Shown here one piece after another: positions 54,339-63,922 of a DNA stretch of 64,000 bases. Source of the stretch: Lacticaseibacillus zeae DSM 20178 = KCTC 3804 (lineage in GTDB: Bacteria > Bacillota > Bacilli > Lactobacillales > Lactobacillaceae); NCBI RefSeq assembly GCF_000260435.1, contig NZ_BACQ01000036.1, forward strand, positions 53,962 through 117,961, given 5' to 3'. The notes below the pieces were generated by a model, which searched no databases, was not told the DNA's origin, and worked only from the letters and a program-made list of their open reading frames with translations. Both the position numbers and the translations under genes were made by a program. Position 1 is the stretch's first letter, and the number at the start of each line of letters is the position of its first letter.

Positions 54339-55694
54339 ATGCGCAATTTAACAATTGGCAAACCATTAAAACTCATCGTGTTGTTTACGATCCCACTGTT
54401 AATCGGGAATCTTTTTCAACAACTCTACAGTTTTATGGATGCGCTGATTGTTGGCCGGACGATTGGCAAAGATGCTTTGGCAGCTGTCGGTGCAACATCT
54501 AGTATTGTTTTTTTAATTATCGGCTTTGCCCAAGGAACAACGGCAGGATTGTCGATCTTAACGGCGCAAGCCTATGGCGCCCATGATTATCGGCGGGTGC
54601 GGCGGAGTTTTGGGACGAGTGTCTGGATTACGCTTGGTATTTCCTTGATTCTGACCGTTGGCGCGGTCACTATGACCCGGCCGTTACTTGCGGTGATGCA
54701 GACACCGCCGGATATCATGGATGATTCGATTGCCTTCGTGCGCGTCATTTACTTTGGCATTATTGCGTCAATGCTGTTTAATTTGCTGAGTAATATGTTA
54801 CGGGCATTAGGTGATTCGCGCACACCGCTGATCTTCCTGATTATTGCGACCATCATCAATATTGCGTTGGATTTCTGGTTCATCCTTGGTTTTCATTCAG
54901 GGGTCGCGGGTGCCGGCTACGCAACTGTCAGCGCTCAAGTCATTGCGGCATTGCTGTGCTGGGTATATATCCGCATGCGGATCCCGTTGCTGGTGATCCG
55001 ACGTCGGGACTTGCGAATCGATTGGCAGGATATTTTGCGCCATCTAAAAGTGGGCCTGCCAATGGGCTTTCAAATGTCCATTATTGCTATCGGGGCGGTG
55101 ATCTTACAGGTCATGCTCAATACGCTTGGAACCAACGCGGTTGCGGCATACACGGCAGCCGGGCGGATTGACCAGCTGGCGACGTTGCCTTCTGCTTCTT
55201 TCGGAGTGGCCATGGCCACGTTTGCAGCCCAGAATCTGGGGGCAAAAGCCTATGGCCGCATCCGCCGTGGCGTTTATCAAACGCTGATTGTCAATGTCGG
55301 TTTGTCACTGGTTCTAGGTGCCTTGATTATTGTCTTCAGCAAGCCGCTTGTTAACTTGTTTCTAGGCCCAAATCAACCAGCCGTCACGGCTTTGGCCCAG
55401 ACGTATTTCCATTACAATGCCAGCATGTATTGGTTGTTGGCGATCCTGTTCACGATTCGCAATTTGCTGCAAGGATTAGGCCAGACACTGGTACCGACCG
55501 TTGCCGGATTCTTTGAACTCGGCATGCGGGCGTTTGCGGCAATTTTCCTAGTCGTCCCATTCGGTTTTGCCGGTGCGTCCGCCGCCAATCCGCTGGCCTG
55601 GTTCGGCAGCGTGTTAGTGCTGGTCAGCTCATACGTCCGCACCATGCGGCGTATTAGGCAACAGGAAGATACCCTTGCCGGTGAGCAAGAGTGA
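54339..55694 (+). CDS. MATE family multidrug/organic cation antiporter
   Basis: A 451-residue transporter with twelve predicted helices. The start GKPLKLIVLFTIPLLIGNLFQQLYSFMD, then VGRTIGKDALAAVGATSSI and the mid-protein GLPMGFQMSIIAIGAVILQ are typical of the NorM/DinF class. It exports drugs or metabolites with Na+ or H+. The ATG at 54339 follows TTGGAGG; the longer frame runs back into the R1 repeat and is rejected. Confidence 0.9.
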   Translation: MRNLTIGKPLKLIVLFTIPLLIGNLFQQLYSFMDALIVGRTIGKDALAAVGATSSIVFLIIGFAQGTTAGLSILTAQAYGAHDYRRVRRSFGTSVWITLGISLILTVGAVTMTRPLLAVMQTPPDIMDDSIAFVRVIYFGIIASMLFNLLSNMLRALGDSRTPLIFLIIATIINIALDFWFILGFHSGVAGAGYATVSAQVIAALLCWVYIRMRIPLLVIRRRDLRIDWQDILRHLKVGLPMGFQMSIIAIGAVILQVMLNTLGTNAVAAYTAAGRIDQLATLPSASFGVAMATFAAQNLGAKAYGRIRRGVYQTLIVNVGLSLVLGALIIVFSKPLVNLFLGPNQPAVTALAQTYFHYNASMYWLLAILFTIRNLLQGLGQTLVPTVAGFFELGMRAFAAIFLVVPFGFAGASAANPLAWFGSVLVLVSSYVRTMRRIRQQEDTLAGEQE

Positions 55695-55717
55695 GTTGCC
55701 GCTATTCAAGGTTACAA

Positions 55718-55775
55718 AAAAACAGACAAATGAGTTTCGCAAATACTGCGGCGGAAACTCATTTGTCTGTTTCTA
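55718..55775. terminator. Bidirectional terminator
   Basis: AAACAGACAAATGAGTTTC pairs perfectly with GAAACTCATTTGTCTGTTT over 19 bp. It is shared by the MATE gene and the convergent GNAT gene. Confidence 0.92.
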
Positions 55776-55784
55776 TTTACTGGC

Positions 55785-56279
55785 CTATATCCCAAAATGC
55801 TTACCATAAACTTCCAGATCCGCGTGGCCTTCTGGCAAGGTTGCGATCGCCGGTAAGTGGCCCCAGTGGTCGTAGCCAAATTTTTGAAATAAGTGGCGGC
55901 TTGCTTGGTTGTGGCCGAAGATGCGGGCAATAACGGTGGTCAGGCCGTGGGCAGGGGCTTCGTGATCAACGAAAGCCAACGCGGCGGTGCCGACGTGATG
56001 GCCGCGGGCGGCTTGGTCAAGGTACAAGCTGATTTCAGCTGTCTGGTCATACGCCGCACGATCGCTATAGGCCGAGAGCGTCAGCCAGCCGACGGTTTGA
56101 TGGTGGTTTTGAATCACCCACGCCGGAAAATGGGCATTGTGCGCGGCGAACCACGCGGATTTTTGGGCGACGGTTTGTGGCTGTAAATCCGCGGTTGCAC
56201 GATGCGTCGGAATGGTTTCGTTATAAACGGCGACTATTTTCGGCAAGTCGGTGGCAGTTGCCGGTTTAAATTCGATCAT
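55785..56279 (-). CDS. GNAT family N-acetyltransferase
   Basis: A 164-residue acetyltransferase of the phosphinothricin-acetyltransferase style. The N-terminus is IEFKPATATDLPKIVAVYNE. The acetyl-CoA-binding loop is DQAARGHHVGTAAL, followed by VIARIFGHNQASRHLFQKFGY. The substrate (an amino acid analogue or amine) is unknown. The start is ATG at 56279 with only a weak site. It lies 25 nt after the methyltransferase stop, so coupling is likely. Confidence 0.85.
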   Translation of the reverse strand: MIEFKPATATDLPKIVAVYNETIPTHRATADLQPQTVAQKSAWFAAHNAHFPAWVIQNHHQTVGWLTLSAYSDRAAYDQTAEISLYLDQAARGHHVGTAALAFVDHEAPAHGLTTVIARIFGHNQASRHLFQKFGYDHWGHLPAIATLPEGHADLEVYGKHFGI

Positions 56280-56304
56280 CGTTCATCATCGACTTTCTTG
56301 GCAG

Positions 56305-57129
56305 TTAAAACGTGATGCGGCCGGTAAAAGTTGGCAGAGTAGCGGTCCCATTGTGGTGCATCGCCTCCAGCTGCGGCTTGACGCGATCACGCAAATTGGT
56401 ACTCAACTTCAGCTCTGTCAGCAAGGCATTGGTAGTTGCAATTTCCCAGCGGGCATCATCCAAATCCGGATCCTCAATGAGTTGCCCGGGGGTGTACGTC
56501 CAAGTATGATCGTGAGCTATTTGGGTCAGGGTGTCCGGCGTGATCAACGTGCGAATATTGGCGACATCACTGGGCGCGATCGCATACAGCAATCCCTGAA
56601 TCATCGCCGCCTGCAAGTGACCGATTTGATTGAGCACCGTGGGCTGAAGCGACCATTCAGCAACATCCACAAAATCACCAATCGCACGCAAATTGTTTAA
56701 CAGCAGCGCCAAAGCATTGTCCGATTCAAAATACCAAAGGCTATGAGCCATAACGATCCGGTCAAAATGCTGATCCGCCAGCGTGCCGAGACTGTTCGTA
56801 AGATCCGTATTAAAATGCACCGTTAACCGACTGGCGAGCGGACCATTCAACAAGTGATCCCAAGCCTGTCCCAATGTCAACGGGGCCCCATAATCGCGGG
56901 AGGCAATATCGACACCGGTAACGTGGCCGCTGGAACCAACACGATCAGCCAAAACCGCACTCAAGTCGCCTTGGCCGCAACCGATTTCCAGAATATTTTC
57001 ACCGGCTTGAACTTGCCACGCGTCGGCAATGGCAATGCGATGAGCAGTTTGGCGACGTTGAACGGCATAACTATCAGCGGTAGGTCCAAGCGCCATAAGT
57101 TTGGTGATGTCATCAAGGTGATTCTTCAT
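56305..57129 (-). CDS. SAM-dependent class I methyltransferase
   Basis: A 274-residue methyltransferase. SAM motif I is ENILEIGCGQGDLSAVLAD (about 42-60), and the later FDRIVMAHSLWYF (about 120-132) corresponds to motif IV. The N-terminus LGPTADSYAVQRRQTAHRIAIAD resembles small-molecule methyltransferases. The acceptor is unknown. The start is ATG after AAGGGAG. It is the first gene of a two-gene unit with GNAT. Confidence 0.83.
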   Translation of the reverse strand: MKNHLDDITKLMALGPTADSYAVQRRQTAHRIAIADAWQVQAGENILEIGCGQGDLSAVLADRVGSSGHVTGVDIASRDYGAPLTLGQAWDHLLNGPLASRLTVHFNTDLTNSLGTLADQHFDRIVMAHSLWYFESDNALALLLNNLRAIGDFVDVAEWSLQPTVLNQIGHLQAAMIQGLLYAIAPSDVANIRTLITPDTLTQIAHDHTWTYTPGQLIEDPDLDDARWEIATTNALLTELKLSTNLRDRVKPQLEAMHHNGTATLPTFTGRITF

Positions 57130-57592
57130 GAGAGACTCCCTTTATGTAAAGTTAAATGTGGACGATGCAGTCAGTCCCTTTTTATAAGGAAAAAGTACGG
57201 CCGATATTGCCTTTTCCCGAGTGGCGAAGGTTGATCAGCGTCAAAAGTGAGACTTCCTTCAGCGTCGTTTCATGATGGTCTAAGATTATCACAAAAATAT
57301 TGGCGATTGCGCAAAAAGATGGCGGCAATCGCATATTTTTATATAAACCGTGGTCATGCTGGGTCGCATTGGCCTAGCTTCCATATGATAGCGAAATAAT
57401 TGGAAGAAGTTGTGAATCTACGCCAAATTCGGCGAAGTATCGGCTAAATATTTGGTAAACTTAAATTGGAGTGGCTGAGCAGATAAATAAGGCTTGACTA
57501 AAAACTCATGCAACCAAAATATGCCGTGCTATGATGGCATTAGGATGAACGGTTCGGTTTTGGTGAATTTAAAAAGAATGGACGGAACGGAC
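57130..57592. other. Intergenic region before the polyphosphate operon
   Basis: It contains a terminator-like hairpin at 57293-57341 (AAAATAT..CGATTGC with GCAATCG.ATATTTT) and a TATGAT at 57530-57535 that could be the -10 box for ppx. A TTGACT at 57494-57499 is not at a suitable distance from it. Nothing else is seen. Confidence 0.45.
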
Positions 57593-59122
57593 ATGGCAAA
57601 TAATATACAGGGATTCGCGATGATCGGTGCACAATCCATCGTTTTTAGCATCACGAATTTAAGGACACTTAAAACAATTGAACGTGGTAAATATCCAGTT
57701 GCCATCGGGGATGATTTTTATGCCGAACACGAAATTCTCCCTGAAACCGTTGATACCATTGTGCAGGCGTTTGATGCTATTAATCAGATTTTCAAGGACT
57801 ATGGCGTGACGACGGTTAATGTTTATGCCAGTACCAGCTGGGCTGAAGCGGATAATGCCGAATTCGTCCGGGACCAACTTTACACGCGCACCGGCTGGCT
57901 GATTCGGACGACTTCATTGTCGGAAGAGGCTTTTTTCCGTACGCAGGCCATTATGGTTAAATTTCCCCAGTTTGCCTCGATCACCCAAAAAGGAACGGTG
58001 TTGATTGATATCAGTTCCGGCTCGGTGGAGCTGACGGCCTTTTGCCAGGGGACGTTTGGTTTTTCCCGTAACTTGTCTCTAGGGCCGTTACGAGTGTACG
58101 AGATTATGAGCGATGTTCAACGCTCAGTGACGAATTATGTCGAAGTCATGCGTGATTATATCGACAGTCGGCTACTTGATTTCATGCGGTTGCTGCCGCA
58201 AGGGGTTGAGTATACCAACATGATTTTGATGGGCAGCAGTTTGTCGATTTTTCAAAATTTGATTCCAGAAGGCAAACGGCAGGTCGAAACTGATCGTCCA
58301 GGCTTTGACATGCTTTACGATGAAGTGACGAAAGCGTCCGACCAGTACCTAGCCGATACTTATGATCTGACCTCAAATCAAACATCATTGGTGTTGCCAA
58401 CGGTTTTGCTTGTGTATCGTCTGATCGAAACACTGAATAGCCAATCAATCTGGATTTCGGATCTCAAAGCGATTGATGGGCTCGAAGTTCACGCGGCGCA
58501 TGCTGGCGGGTTTAAAAAACTCGGCTTCGATCCTGACGAAGAAATTGTGATCAGCGCAAATAATTTAGCCAAACGCTATCAGGTCGATGATAAACACATG
58601 GAGGCAACGCGCACGTTTGCGTTGCAGCTTTTTGATCGGCTCAAGAAACTGCATGGGATGGGCAAACGCGAACGCCTGTTGCTGGAAGTAGCGGCGACCG
58701 TGAGCGATATTGGCAGTTACATTGAAACCCACAAGCATTATGCCCACTCGAACTATATTATTATGGCTTCGGAAATTATGGGCTTAAACGAGTTAGAAGT
58801 GACGATGGTGGCAACGATTACCCGCTTCCACAGCTCGGTGACGCCACAGTCAGACTTAAAGAATTTTCCGATGATGTCAACCGAAAACCGCTTAGTTGTC
58901 GCCAAGCTATCCGCCATTTTACGCGTGGCCGACAGCCTCGATGCCTCCCGCCAGCAGAAAATTCAACAACTGCGCGTCTCAGTGAAGCCAAACAAAGTCT
59001 TGTTGTCGGCTAAAGTAAACGATGACATTGAGTTGGAACGCTGGACATTGGCACGAAAAGGCAAATTTTTCTCAGAAGTTTTCGGAGTAGGGCTTGAGTT
59101 GAAAGGACGAAACACGCTATGA
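57593..59122 (+). CDS. ppx: Ppx/GppA-like protein, long form with degenerate HD-type C-terminus
   Basis: A 509-residue protein. The N-terminal ASKHA-fold phosphatase domain (about 1-300) has NNIQGFAMIGAQSIVFSI and the phosphate loop VLIDISSGSVELTAF. The C-terminal helical domain (about 310-509) is of the Ppx HD type. Its HD position reads AATVSDIGSYI, with Ser instead of the usual His, so a phosphohydrolase activity there is doubtful. It should shorten polyphosphate or bind pppGpp. The ATG at 57593 is chosen over 57578 and 57545, because none has a clear site and the downstream start matches family length. Its end overlaps ppk (ATGA). Confidence 0.82.
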   Translation: MANNIQGFAMIGAQSIVFSITNLRTLKTIERGKYPVAIGDDFYAEHEILPETVDTIVQAFDAINQIFKDYGVTTVNVYASTSWAEADNAEFVRDQLYTRTGWLIRTTSLSEEAFFRTQAIMVKFPQFASITQKGTVLIDISSGSVELTAFCQGTFGFSRNLSLGPLRVYEIMSDVQRSVTNYVEVMRDYIDSRLLDFMRLLPQGVEYTNMILMGSSLSIFQNLIPEGKRQVETDRPGFDMLYDEVTKASDQYLADTYDLTSNQTSLVLPTVLLVYRLIETLNSQSIWISDLKAIDGLEVHAAHAGGFKKLGFDPDEEIVISANNLAKRYQVDDKHMEATRTFALQLFDRLKKLHGMGKRERLLLEVAATVSDIGSYIETHKHYAHSNYIIMASEIMGLNELEVTMVATITRFHSSVTPQSDLKNFPMMSTENRLVVAKLSAILRVADSLDASRQQKIQQLRVSVKPNKVLLSAKVNDDIELERWTLARKGKFFSEVFGVGLELKGRNTL

Positions 59123-61284
59123 AAAAGCTCGATTTTTCCAAACCACGCTATTTTAATAACCGCGAGCTAAGTTGGCTTGCGTTTAACGATCGAGTGTTAG
59201 AAGAAGCTCGGGATAAAAATAATCCGCTTCTGGAACGCGTCCGCTTTCTGGGCATCACCCAAAGTAATCTGGACGAGTTCTTCAACATTCGGGTTGCTTC
59301 ATTAAAGAAAATGGTGACAGTCAATTATGATAAACCTGACGCAGCCGGCATGAAGCCGCAGGAACAACTCGATGCGATTTCCAAAACGGCGCACGCGATG
59401 GTTGAAAAGCAATACAATACGTTGGTGCGATCGTTGACCCCAAAATTAGCGGCAGTAGATATTCAGTTACTGCATCCTAGTGATTTGAATCAGAAGCAGC
59501 GGGATTTTGTGTCGGATTATTTTCACTATGAACTTTATCCGGTTCTAACGCCGATGGGAGTCGATCCGACTCGGCCGTTCCCGTTCTTGGGTAACAACAG
59601 CCTGAACTTGGCGATTCGCCTGGTTCGGCCAGAAGATAGCGAAGATGATAAGTCACGTTCGTTTGCCATGGTTCAGGTGCCGGATGTGTTCCCGCGCGTT
59701 TTGCGGCTGCCCGGCGGCGACAACGTGTTTATTCTGCTAGAGGAAGTTATCCGAATGTTCGTCGGTGAGTTGTTCGTCGGCGCCGATATCAAGGAAACCG
59801 CGACGTTCCGCGTGACCCGCGATATGGATATGGATGTGGCTGAAGAAGATGCTTCCGACTTGATGAAAGAGATTCAGTCACAACTTAAAAAGCGTCAGCG
59901 CGGCAAGGTAATGCGCCTGGAAATTGAGGCAGGCATGGGCAAGCATTTGCGGAAGCGGCTGACCAAGGCAATGAATGTCAAAGACGAAGACATTTACGAA
60001 ATTCATGGGCCGATCGATCTGAATTTTCTCAGCAAGCTTGTGAAGCAGGTTCACGGCCATAAAGAGCTTTTGTTCAAGCCATTCACGCCGTATATGGATC
60101 CGGCATTTGAGCGCGAATCAATTTTTGACGTCATCAAGGAACGCGATGTGTTCATGCAGCATCCTTATGACAGCTTCCAGCCAGTCATTGATTTTATCCG
60201 CGAAGCTGCCCAGGATCCGCAAGTCTTAGCGGTGAAAATGACCTTGTATCGCGTGTCGAGCAAATCGCCGATTATTCGTTACCTCAAGCAAGCTGCCGAA
60301 AATGGTAAGCAAGTCACCGTCTTGGTCGAATTGAAGGCCAGGTTTGATGAAGAAAATAACGTGCACTGGGCGCAAGAACTCGAACACGCCGGCTGCCACG
60401 TCATTTATGGTTTGGTTGGCCTCAAGACCCACTGTAAATTGGCCTTGGTTGTGCGGCGTGAAGAAGAAGGCATCAAACGTTACATGCACATGGCGACCGG
60501 GAATTATAATGATGTCACCGCCCGACTTTACACCGATATGGGATTGTTCACCTGCAACAACGAAATCGGTGAAGATGCTTCGAACATTTTCAACATGCTG
60601 TCCGGCTTTTCGGAGCCACCGTATTTCCACAAGCTGGTGATCGCGCCACTGGGCATTCGCGACTATTTGATGGATCGGATCGATGAGGAAATTACCGCTG
60701 CCAAGGCCGGTCGCAAAGCCTTAATTCAGATGAAAATGAATTCGCTATCCGACACTGCCATGATCGAGAAGCTGTATGAAGCCTCACATGCTGGCGTCGA
60801 GATTCATCTGCTGGTTCGCGGGATTTGCAACTTGAAGGTCGGGATACCCGGCGTTTCGGATAACATCACGGTTCATTCGATTGTTGGCCAGTTGCTGGAA
60901 CACAGCCGAATTTATTACTTTTATGCTGATGGTCAGGAAAACGTCTATCTCTCCTCGGCAGATTTGATGAATCGCAATCTAAGTCGCCGCGTGGAGCTGC
61001 TTTTCCCGATTCTGCAAGACGATATTCGCGAACGCATCATCAAAATCTTCGGGATTATGTGGGATGATAATGTTAAAACCCGCGTTCTCCAGCCAGATAG
61101 TACCTGGACCCGCGTGCAATTGCGCGGCGTGACCAAGCTCAATGCACAGGCTTATTTCATTAAACACGCAGTCGCCATGGGTGAAGCGTTGCGCCGTGAA
61201 GAAATCGATCAGGCACCAGAGGATTTGCACGCGACCCACACGTTTATTCCCATGACGGCACCAAAGGAGGATGATGATGCATGA
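59119..61284 (+). CDS. ppk: Polyphosphate kinase 1
   Basis: A 721-residue enzyme that reversibly makes polyphosphate from ATP. The N-terminal NRELSWLAFNDRVLEEA and NLDEFFNIRVASLK, the ELKARFDEENNV segment and the phospholipase-D-like GLKTHCKLALV with the phosphorylated His438 are present. The second catalytic His lies in the SLSDTAMIEKLYEASHAGVEIHLLVRG region. It starts within the ppx stop and overlaps the next gene by 4 nt, showing tight translational coupling of synthesis and degradation enzymes. Confidence 0.95.
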   Translation: MKKLDFSKPRYFNNRELSWLAFNDRVLEEARDKNNPLLERVRFLGITQSNLDEFFNIRVASLKKMVTVNYDKPDAAGMKPQEQLDAISKTAHAMVEKQYNTLVRSLTPKLAAVDIQLLHPSDLNQKQRDFVSDYFHYELYPVLTPMGVDPTRPFPFLGNNSLNLAIRLVRPEDSEDDKSRSFAMVQVPDVFPRVLRLPGGDNVFILLEEVIRMFVGELFVGADIKETATFRVTRDMDMDVAEEDASDLMKEIQSQLKKRQRGKVMRLEIEAGMGKHLRKRLTKAMNVKDEDIYEIHGPIDLNFLSKLVKQVHGHKELLFKPFTPYMDPAFERESIFDVIKERDVFMQHPYDSFQPVIDFIREAAQDPQVLAVKMTLYRVSSKSPIIRYLKQAAENGKQVTVLVELKARFDEENNVHWAQELEHAGCHVIYGLVGLKTHCKLALVVRREEEGIKRYMHMATGNYNDVTARLYTDMGLFTCNNEIGEDASNIFNMLSGFSEPPYFHKLVIAPLGIRDYLMDRIDEEITAAKAGRKALIQMKMNSLSDTAMIEKLYEASHAGVEIHLLVRGICNLKVGIPGVSDNITVHSIVGQLLEHSRIYYFYADGQENVYLSSADLMNRNLSRRVELLFPILQDDIRERIIKIFGIMWDDNVKTRVLQPDSTWTRVQLRGVTKLNAQAYFIKHAVAMGEALRREEIDQAPEDLHATHTFIPMTAPKEDDDA

Positions 61285-62222
61285 CGCATCACTTCGCAGT
61301 AATTGACCTTGGTAGTAACTCTGCCCGCATGACAATCTGGTCAATTGATCAGGAAGTCGTGAAGCCGGTCAAGCGACTCAAGGAAATGGTGCGCTTGTCT
61401 GAAGATATGGGAACGTCGCGAACCCTTCAGCCAGCAGCCATGGATCGAACATTGAAGGCGTTACAAGGGTTCAAAGCCGAGCTTGATAAGTATGACGATA
61501 TTTCCTTAAAAGCCGTTGCCACAGCAGCAGTTCGTCAAGCCAAGAACCAAAAGGCCTTCCTTAAGCGGGTCAAAAACGAGGCCGGCTTGACGATTAGCGT
61601 GATTCCCGGCACCCGCGAAGCCGAGTATGACTTTTTAGGGGTGGTCAATACGCTGCCGATTCAAAATGCCTTAATCATGGATACCGGCGGCGCATCGACT
61701 GAACTGGTTTTGGTGCAGAATCGTAAGCTTCAGCATCTGGTATCGATTCCATTCGGGTCGGTCAATTTGTCTGAACGCTTTTTGAGCCCGGATGTTATTT
61801 CAGCTGCAGAATATTTTTCTTTGAGCACATTCATTCACCAGACCTTCAACAGCGTGTGGTGGCTGCGGCGGGCCCAGAATTTGCCGATTGTGGCGCTGGG
61901 CGGAAGCAATCGGACACTGGCCAAAATCGAGCGCCGCAAAGAAAAGCTTGCAGATTTCGAAGCAATTCACGGGTATCGGATGCCTACCCAGCAAGCGAAC
62001 AATATTTTTAAAGAGATTCTGAGTTCTGACCTAGCGACCCGGGAAGCCATTCCCGGATTAGCGAAGTATCGGGCGGACATTATTGTGGGCGGCTTAGTGC
62101 CGGTTATTTCCATGATCCGGTATCTTGATTCCGATCGGCTGACCTTTTCCCAGTTTGGGTTACGTGAAGGGGCACTTTACGATCACCTCAACAGCCGAGC
62201 CGTGGCCCAGCGAGAGCATTAA
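61281..62222 (+). CDS. ppx: Ppx/GppA phosphatase, short form
   Basis: A 313-residue exopolyphosphatase-like enzyme. AVIDLGSNSARMTIW, AVATAAVRQAKN, the phosphate loop IMDTGGASTELVLV and VALGGSNRTLA match Ppx/GppA. It lacks the C-terminal HD domain of the longer protein at 57593. ATGA overlap with ppk. The operon thus has kinase flanked by two exopolyphosphatase homologues of different length. Which one is the main polyphosphatase is not readable. Confidence 0.9.
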   Translation: MTHHFAVIDLGSNSARMTIWSIDQEVVKPVKRLKEMVRLSEDMGTSRTLQPAAMDRTLKALQGFKAELDKYDDISLKAVATAAVRQAKNQKAFLKRVKNEAGLTISVIPGTREAEYDFLGVVNTLPIQNALIMDTGGASTELVLVQNRKLQHLVSIPFGSVNLSERFLSPDVISAAEYFSLSTFIHQTFNSVWWLRRAQNLPIVALGGSNRTLAKIERRKEKLADFEAIHGYRMPTQQANNIFKEILSSDLATREAIPGLAKYRADIIVGGLVPVISMIRYLDSDRLTFSQFGLREGALYDHLNSRAVAQREH

Positions 62223-62314
62223 TTAATCATTGCTTAAAAAGCATGCTGATTTGCTGACGGAACGCGTCCAAACAGCGATAATGAAAGTACCAATCTAAAG
62301 GATGGTTTTGAGCT

Positions 62315-63295
62315 ATGAAAAAATTGATCAAATGGCTGGGGTTGGCGGCAGCCGCTTTGGCATTACTAACAACAGCGCCGCGTGTGGTGCGGGCGGATAC
62401 TTGGTCACAACCGGTGGCCACGCTCGGCGCCTCGTTGACGAGTGATCAAAAAAGCGGCACGCTGAGCACGCTGCAAAATGCCGCGGGTGTTTCCAACGCC
62501 AGTCAACTGACGGTCAATGGCGCGACTTTAGTGAAGTATCTCAATCCTTCGGGCAGCTCGTTTACCGAGAACTCCGGCGTCTGGTCCAGTGCGTTGGTGC
62601 AGAAAACCAATAACGGTGGGATTAATGTCACCATTGTGCCGTATAACGGTACGAATAACATTACGACCATTACGGCTGACCAATATCGCAATGCTGCGTT
62701 AACAGCTGGCGTCAGCAACGCCAATCTGTATATCACCAGTGCCGTCAAAATCGACGGTTCCGGTGCGTTAGCCGGCGTCTATGCGGCGTTTGCCCAAAAC
62801 GGCGACAACCTCAACAACCAACAAATCAATGCTGCCCAGCAGGAAGTTAACACGCTCAGTTCGATTACCCAAGCCAACAAAGACAAAGACGGCTATTCGG
62901 ACAAGCAGCTCAATAATGCCGTTGCCGGCGCCAAGCAGCAAATGGCGACGCAAAGTAACAATGGTCAGCAAACCTTATCTCAGAACCAAATCGGCAATAT
63001 CGTGGACAGTCAGCTCAAGCAGAACAACTTAACGACCATCATCAACAATAACCAACGTCAATTGATTATTAACTTGCTGGTGAATGTGCAAAAAGCCGGT
63101 TCCTTGAAAAATACCGATTTTAAGGCGCAGGCAAGTAAGCTGGCAAATTCGATTCAAGATTCGGCAAAAGGGCTGTTTGATAAGCTCAATAAAAGCCTGA
63201 ACACTGAAGAAAACCGGAATTTTCTGCAGAAAATCTGGGATGGCATCGTTAGTTTCTTTAACGGCATCGCCCAGTGGATTCGGAATCAGTTTTAA
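62315..63295 (+). CDS. Secreted DUF1002 family protein
   Basis: A 326-residue protein. A signal peptide (1-27, LGLAAAALALLTTAPRVVRA with Ala-Asp cleavage) is followed by the DUF1002 core TWSQPVATLGASLTSDQKSGTL and NLYITSAVKIDGSGALAGVYAAFA. The rest is Asn/Gln-rich and helical, ending KIWDGIVSFFNGIAQWI, which may bind the membrane. The function is unknown. The start is ATG after AAAGGATGG, with a TATAAT-like GATAAT at about 62276. A small membrane gene follows at 37 nt. Confidence 0.85.
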   Translation: MKKLIKWLGLAAAALALLTTAPRVVRADTWSQPVATLGASLTSDQKSGTLSTLQNAAGVSNASQLTVNGATLVKYLNPSGSSFTENSGVWSSALVQKTNNGGINVTIVPYNGTNNITTITADQYRNAALTAGVSNANLYITSAVKIDGSGALAGVYAAFAQNGDNLNNQQINAAQQEVNTLSSITQANKDKDGYSDKQLNNAVAGAKQQMATQSNNGQQTLSQNQIGNIVDSQLKQNNLTTIINNNQRQLIINLLVNVQKAGSLKNTDFKAQASKLANSIQDSAKGLFDKLNKSLNTEENRNFLQKIWDGIVSFFNGIAQWIRNQF

Positions 63296-63332
63296 TAATT
63301 GCAACTTGGTAAGTTAGAAATGAGGTGGCCTC

Positions 63333-63611
63333 ATGTTGCCTAGTATCTTAGTAAGTGATCAAACCGGACAAAGCAGTCACACGTTGACAGGCGCCATCAC
63401 AATCGGCGCTATTGTAGCGGTGATCATCATCTTATTTTTAGTGATCAAATTATTGGGTGCAATTTTGCGCCATCCGTTTATCAGCTTGGCACTCTTTGCA
63501 CTCGGCGGCTTCGCCATTTTCAAATTTGCGTTAGTCGGCATCATCGGCATCGGCCTGCTGGCTGCAGTTGGCGCCGGTGCGTTGTGGATGAATACTGGTG
63601 ACGGCGGGTGA
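63333..63611 (+). CDS. Small membrane protein, 92 residues
   Basis: A hydrophobic protein with two or three helices (TIGAIVAVIIILFLVIKLLGAIL, FISLALFALGGFAIFKFAL, GIIGIGLLAAVGAGAL). The start is ATG after GAGGTGG. It is probably co-transcribed with the DUF1002 gene. No family is recognised. Confidence 0.65.
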   Translation: MLPSILVSDQTGQSSHTLTGAITIGAIVAVIIILFLVIKLLGAILRHPFISLALFALGGFAIFKFALVGIIGIGLLAAVGAGALWMNTGDGG

Positions 63612-63734
63612 AAAAACGGCTTATTCGGCTGGAATTCACTTGTTCAAAAAGAAAATGAGACAAAGTTTTGATAGAGTAGCTTTACTTTACTGAACTCTGT
63701 ACAATACAGAAACTTACTCATTGAGTTCAGGGCC

Positions 63735-63922
63735 GTGCCAAACTCCGCAATCTCCGGCCAGCTGGGGTGGCGACGCGAAGCTAGAGCGGAGGGCACGACT
63801 TCGAACCCGCAAAGCCCGCGGTTTCGAAGCTCGGCCTTGTTGTAGGTGGGGCAAAGAGCGCCCCACCAACAACAATTTCACGGCTGAGCCCCATCTGGCC
63901 TACGATTGCTCCGCTTTGCCAC
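63735..63922 (-). repeat. R2 multi-stem repeat, copy k (reverse orientation)
   Basis: It matches copy j (44640-44828) in its conserved ends and unpaired blocks. Its three inner stems are rewritten: GGCCAG.TGGGG/CCCCA.CTGGCC; TTGTTGT.GGTGGGGC/GCCCCACC.ACAACAA; CTTCGAA.CCGC/GCGG.TTCGAAG. All still pair. It lies downstream of the small membrane gene, and its right end borders an AT-rich unassigned stretch to 64000. Confidence 0.75.

Noticed and set aside
57494..57592. Longer N-terminus for the first Ppx protein
   Set aside because: It has no ribosome binding site, overlaps the likely -10 box at 57530, and the added residues do not resemble the family.
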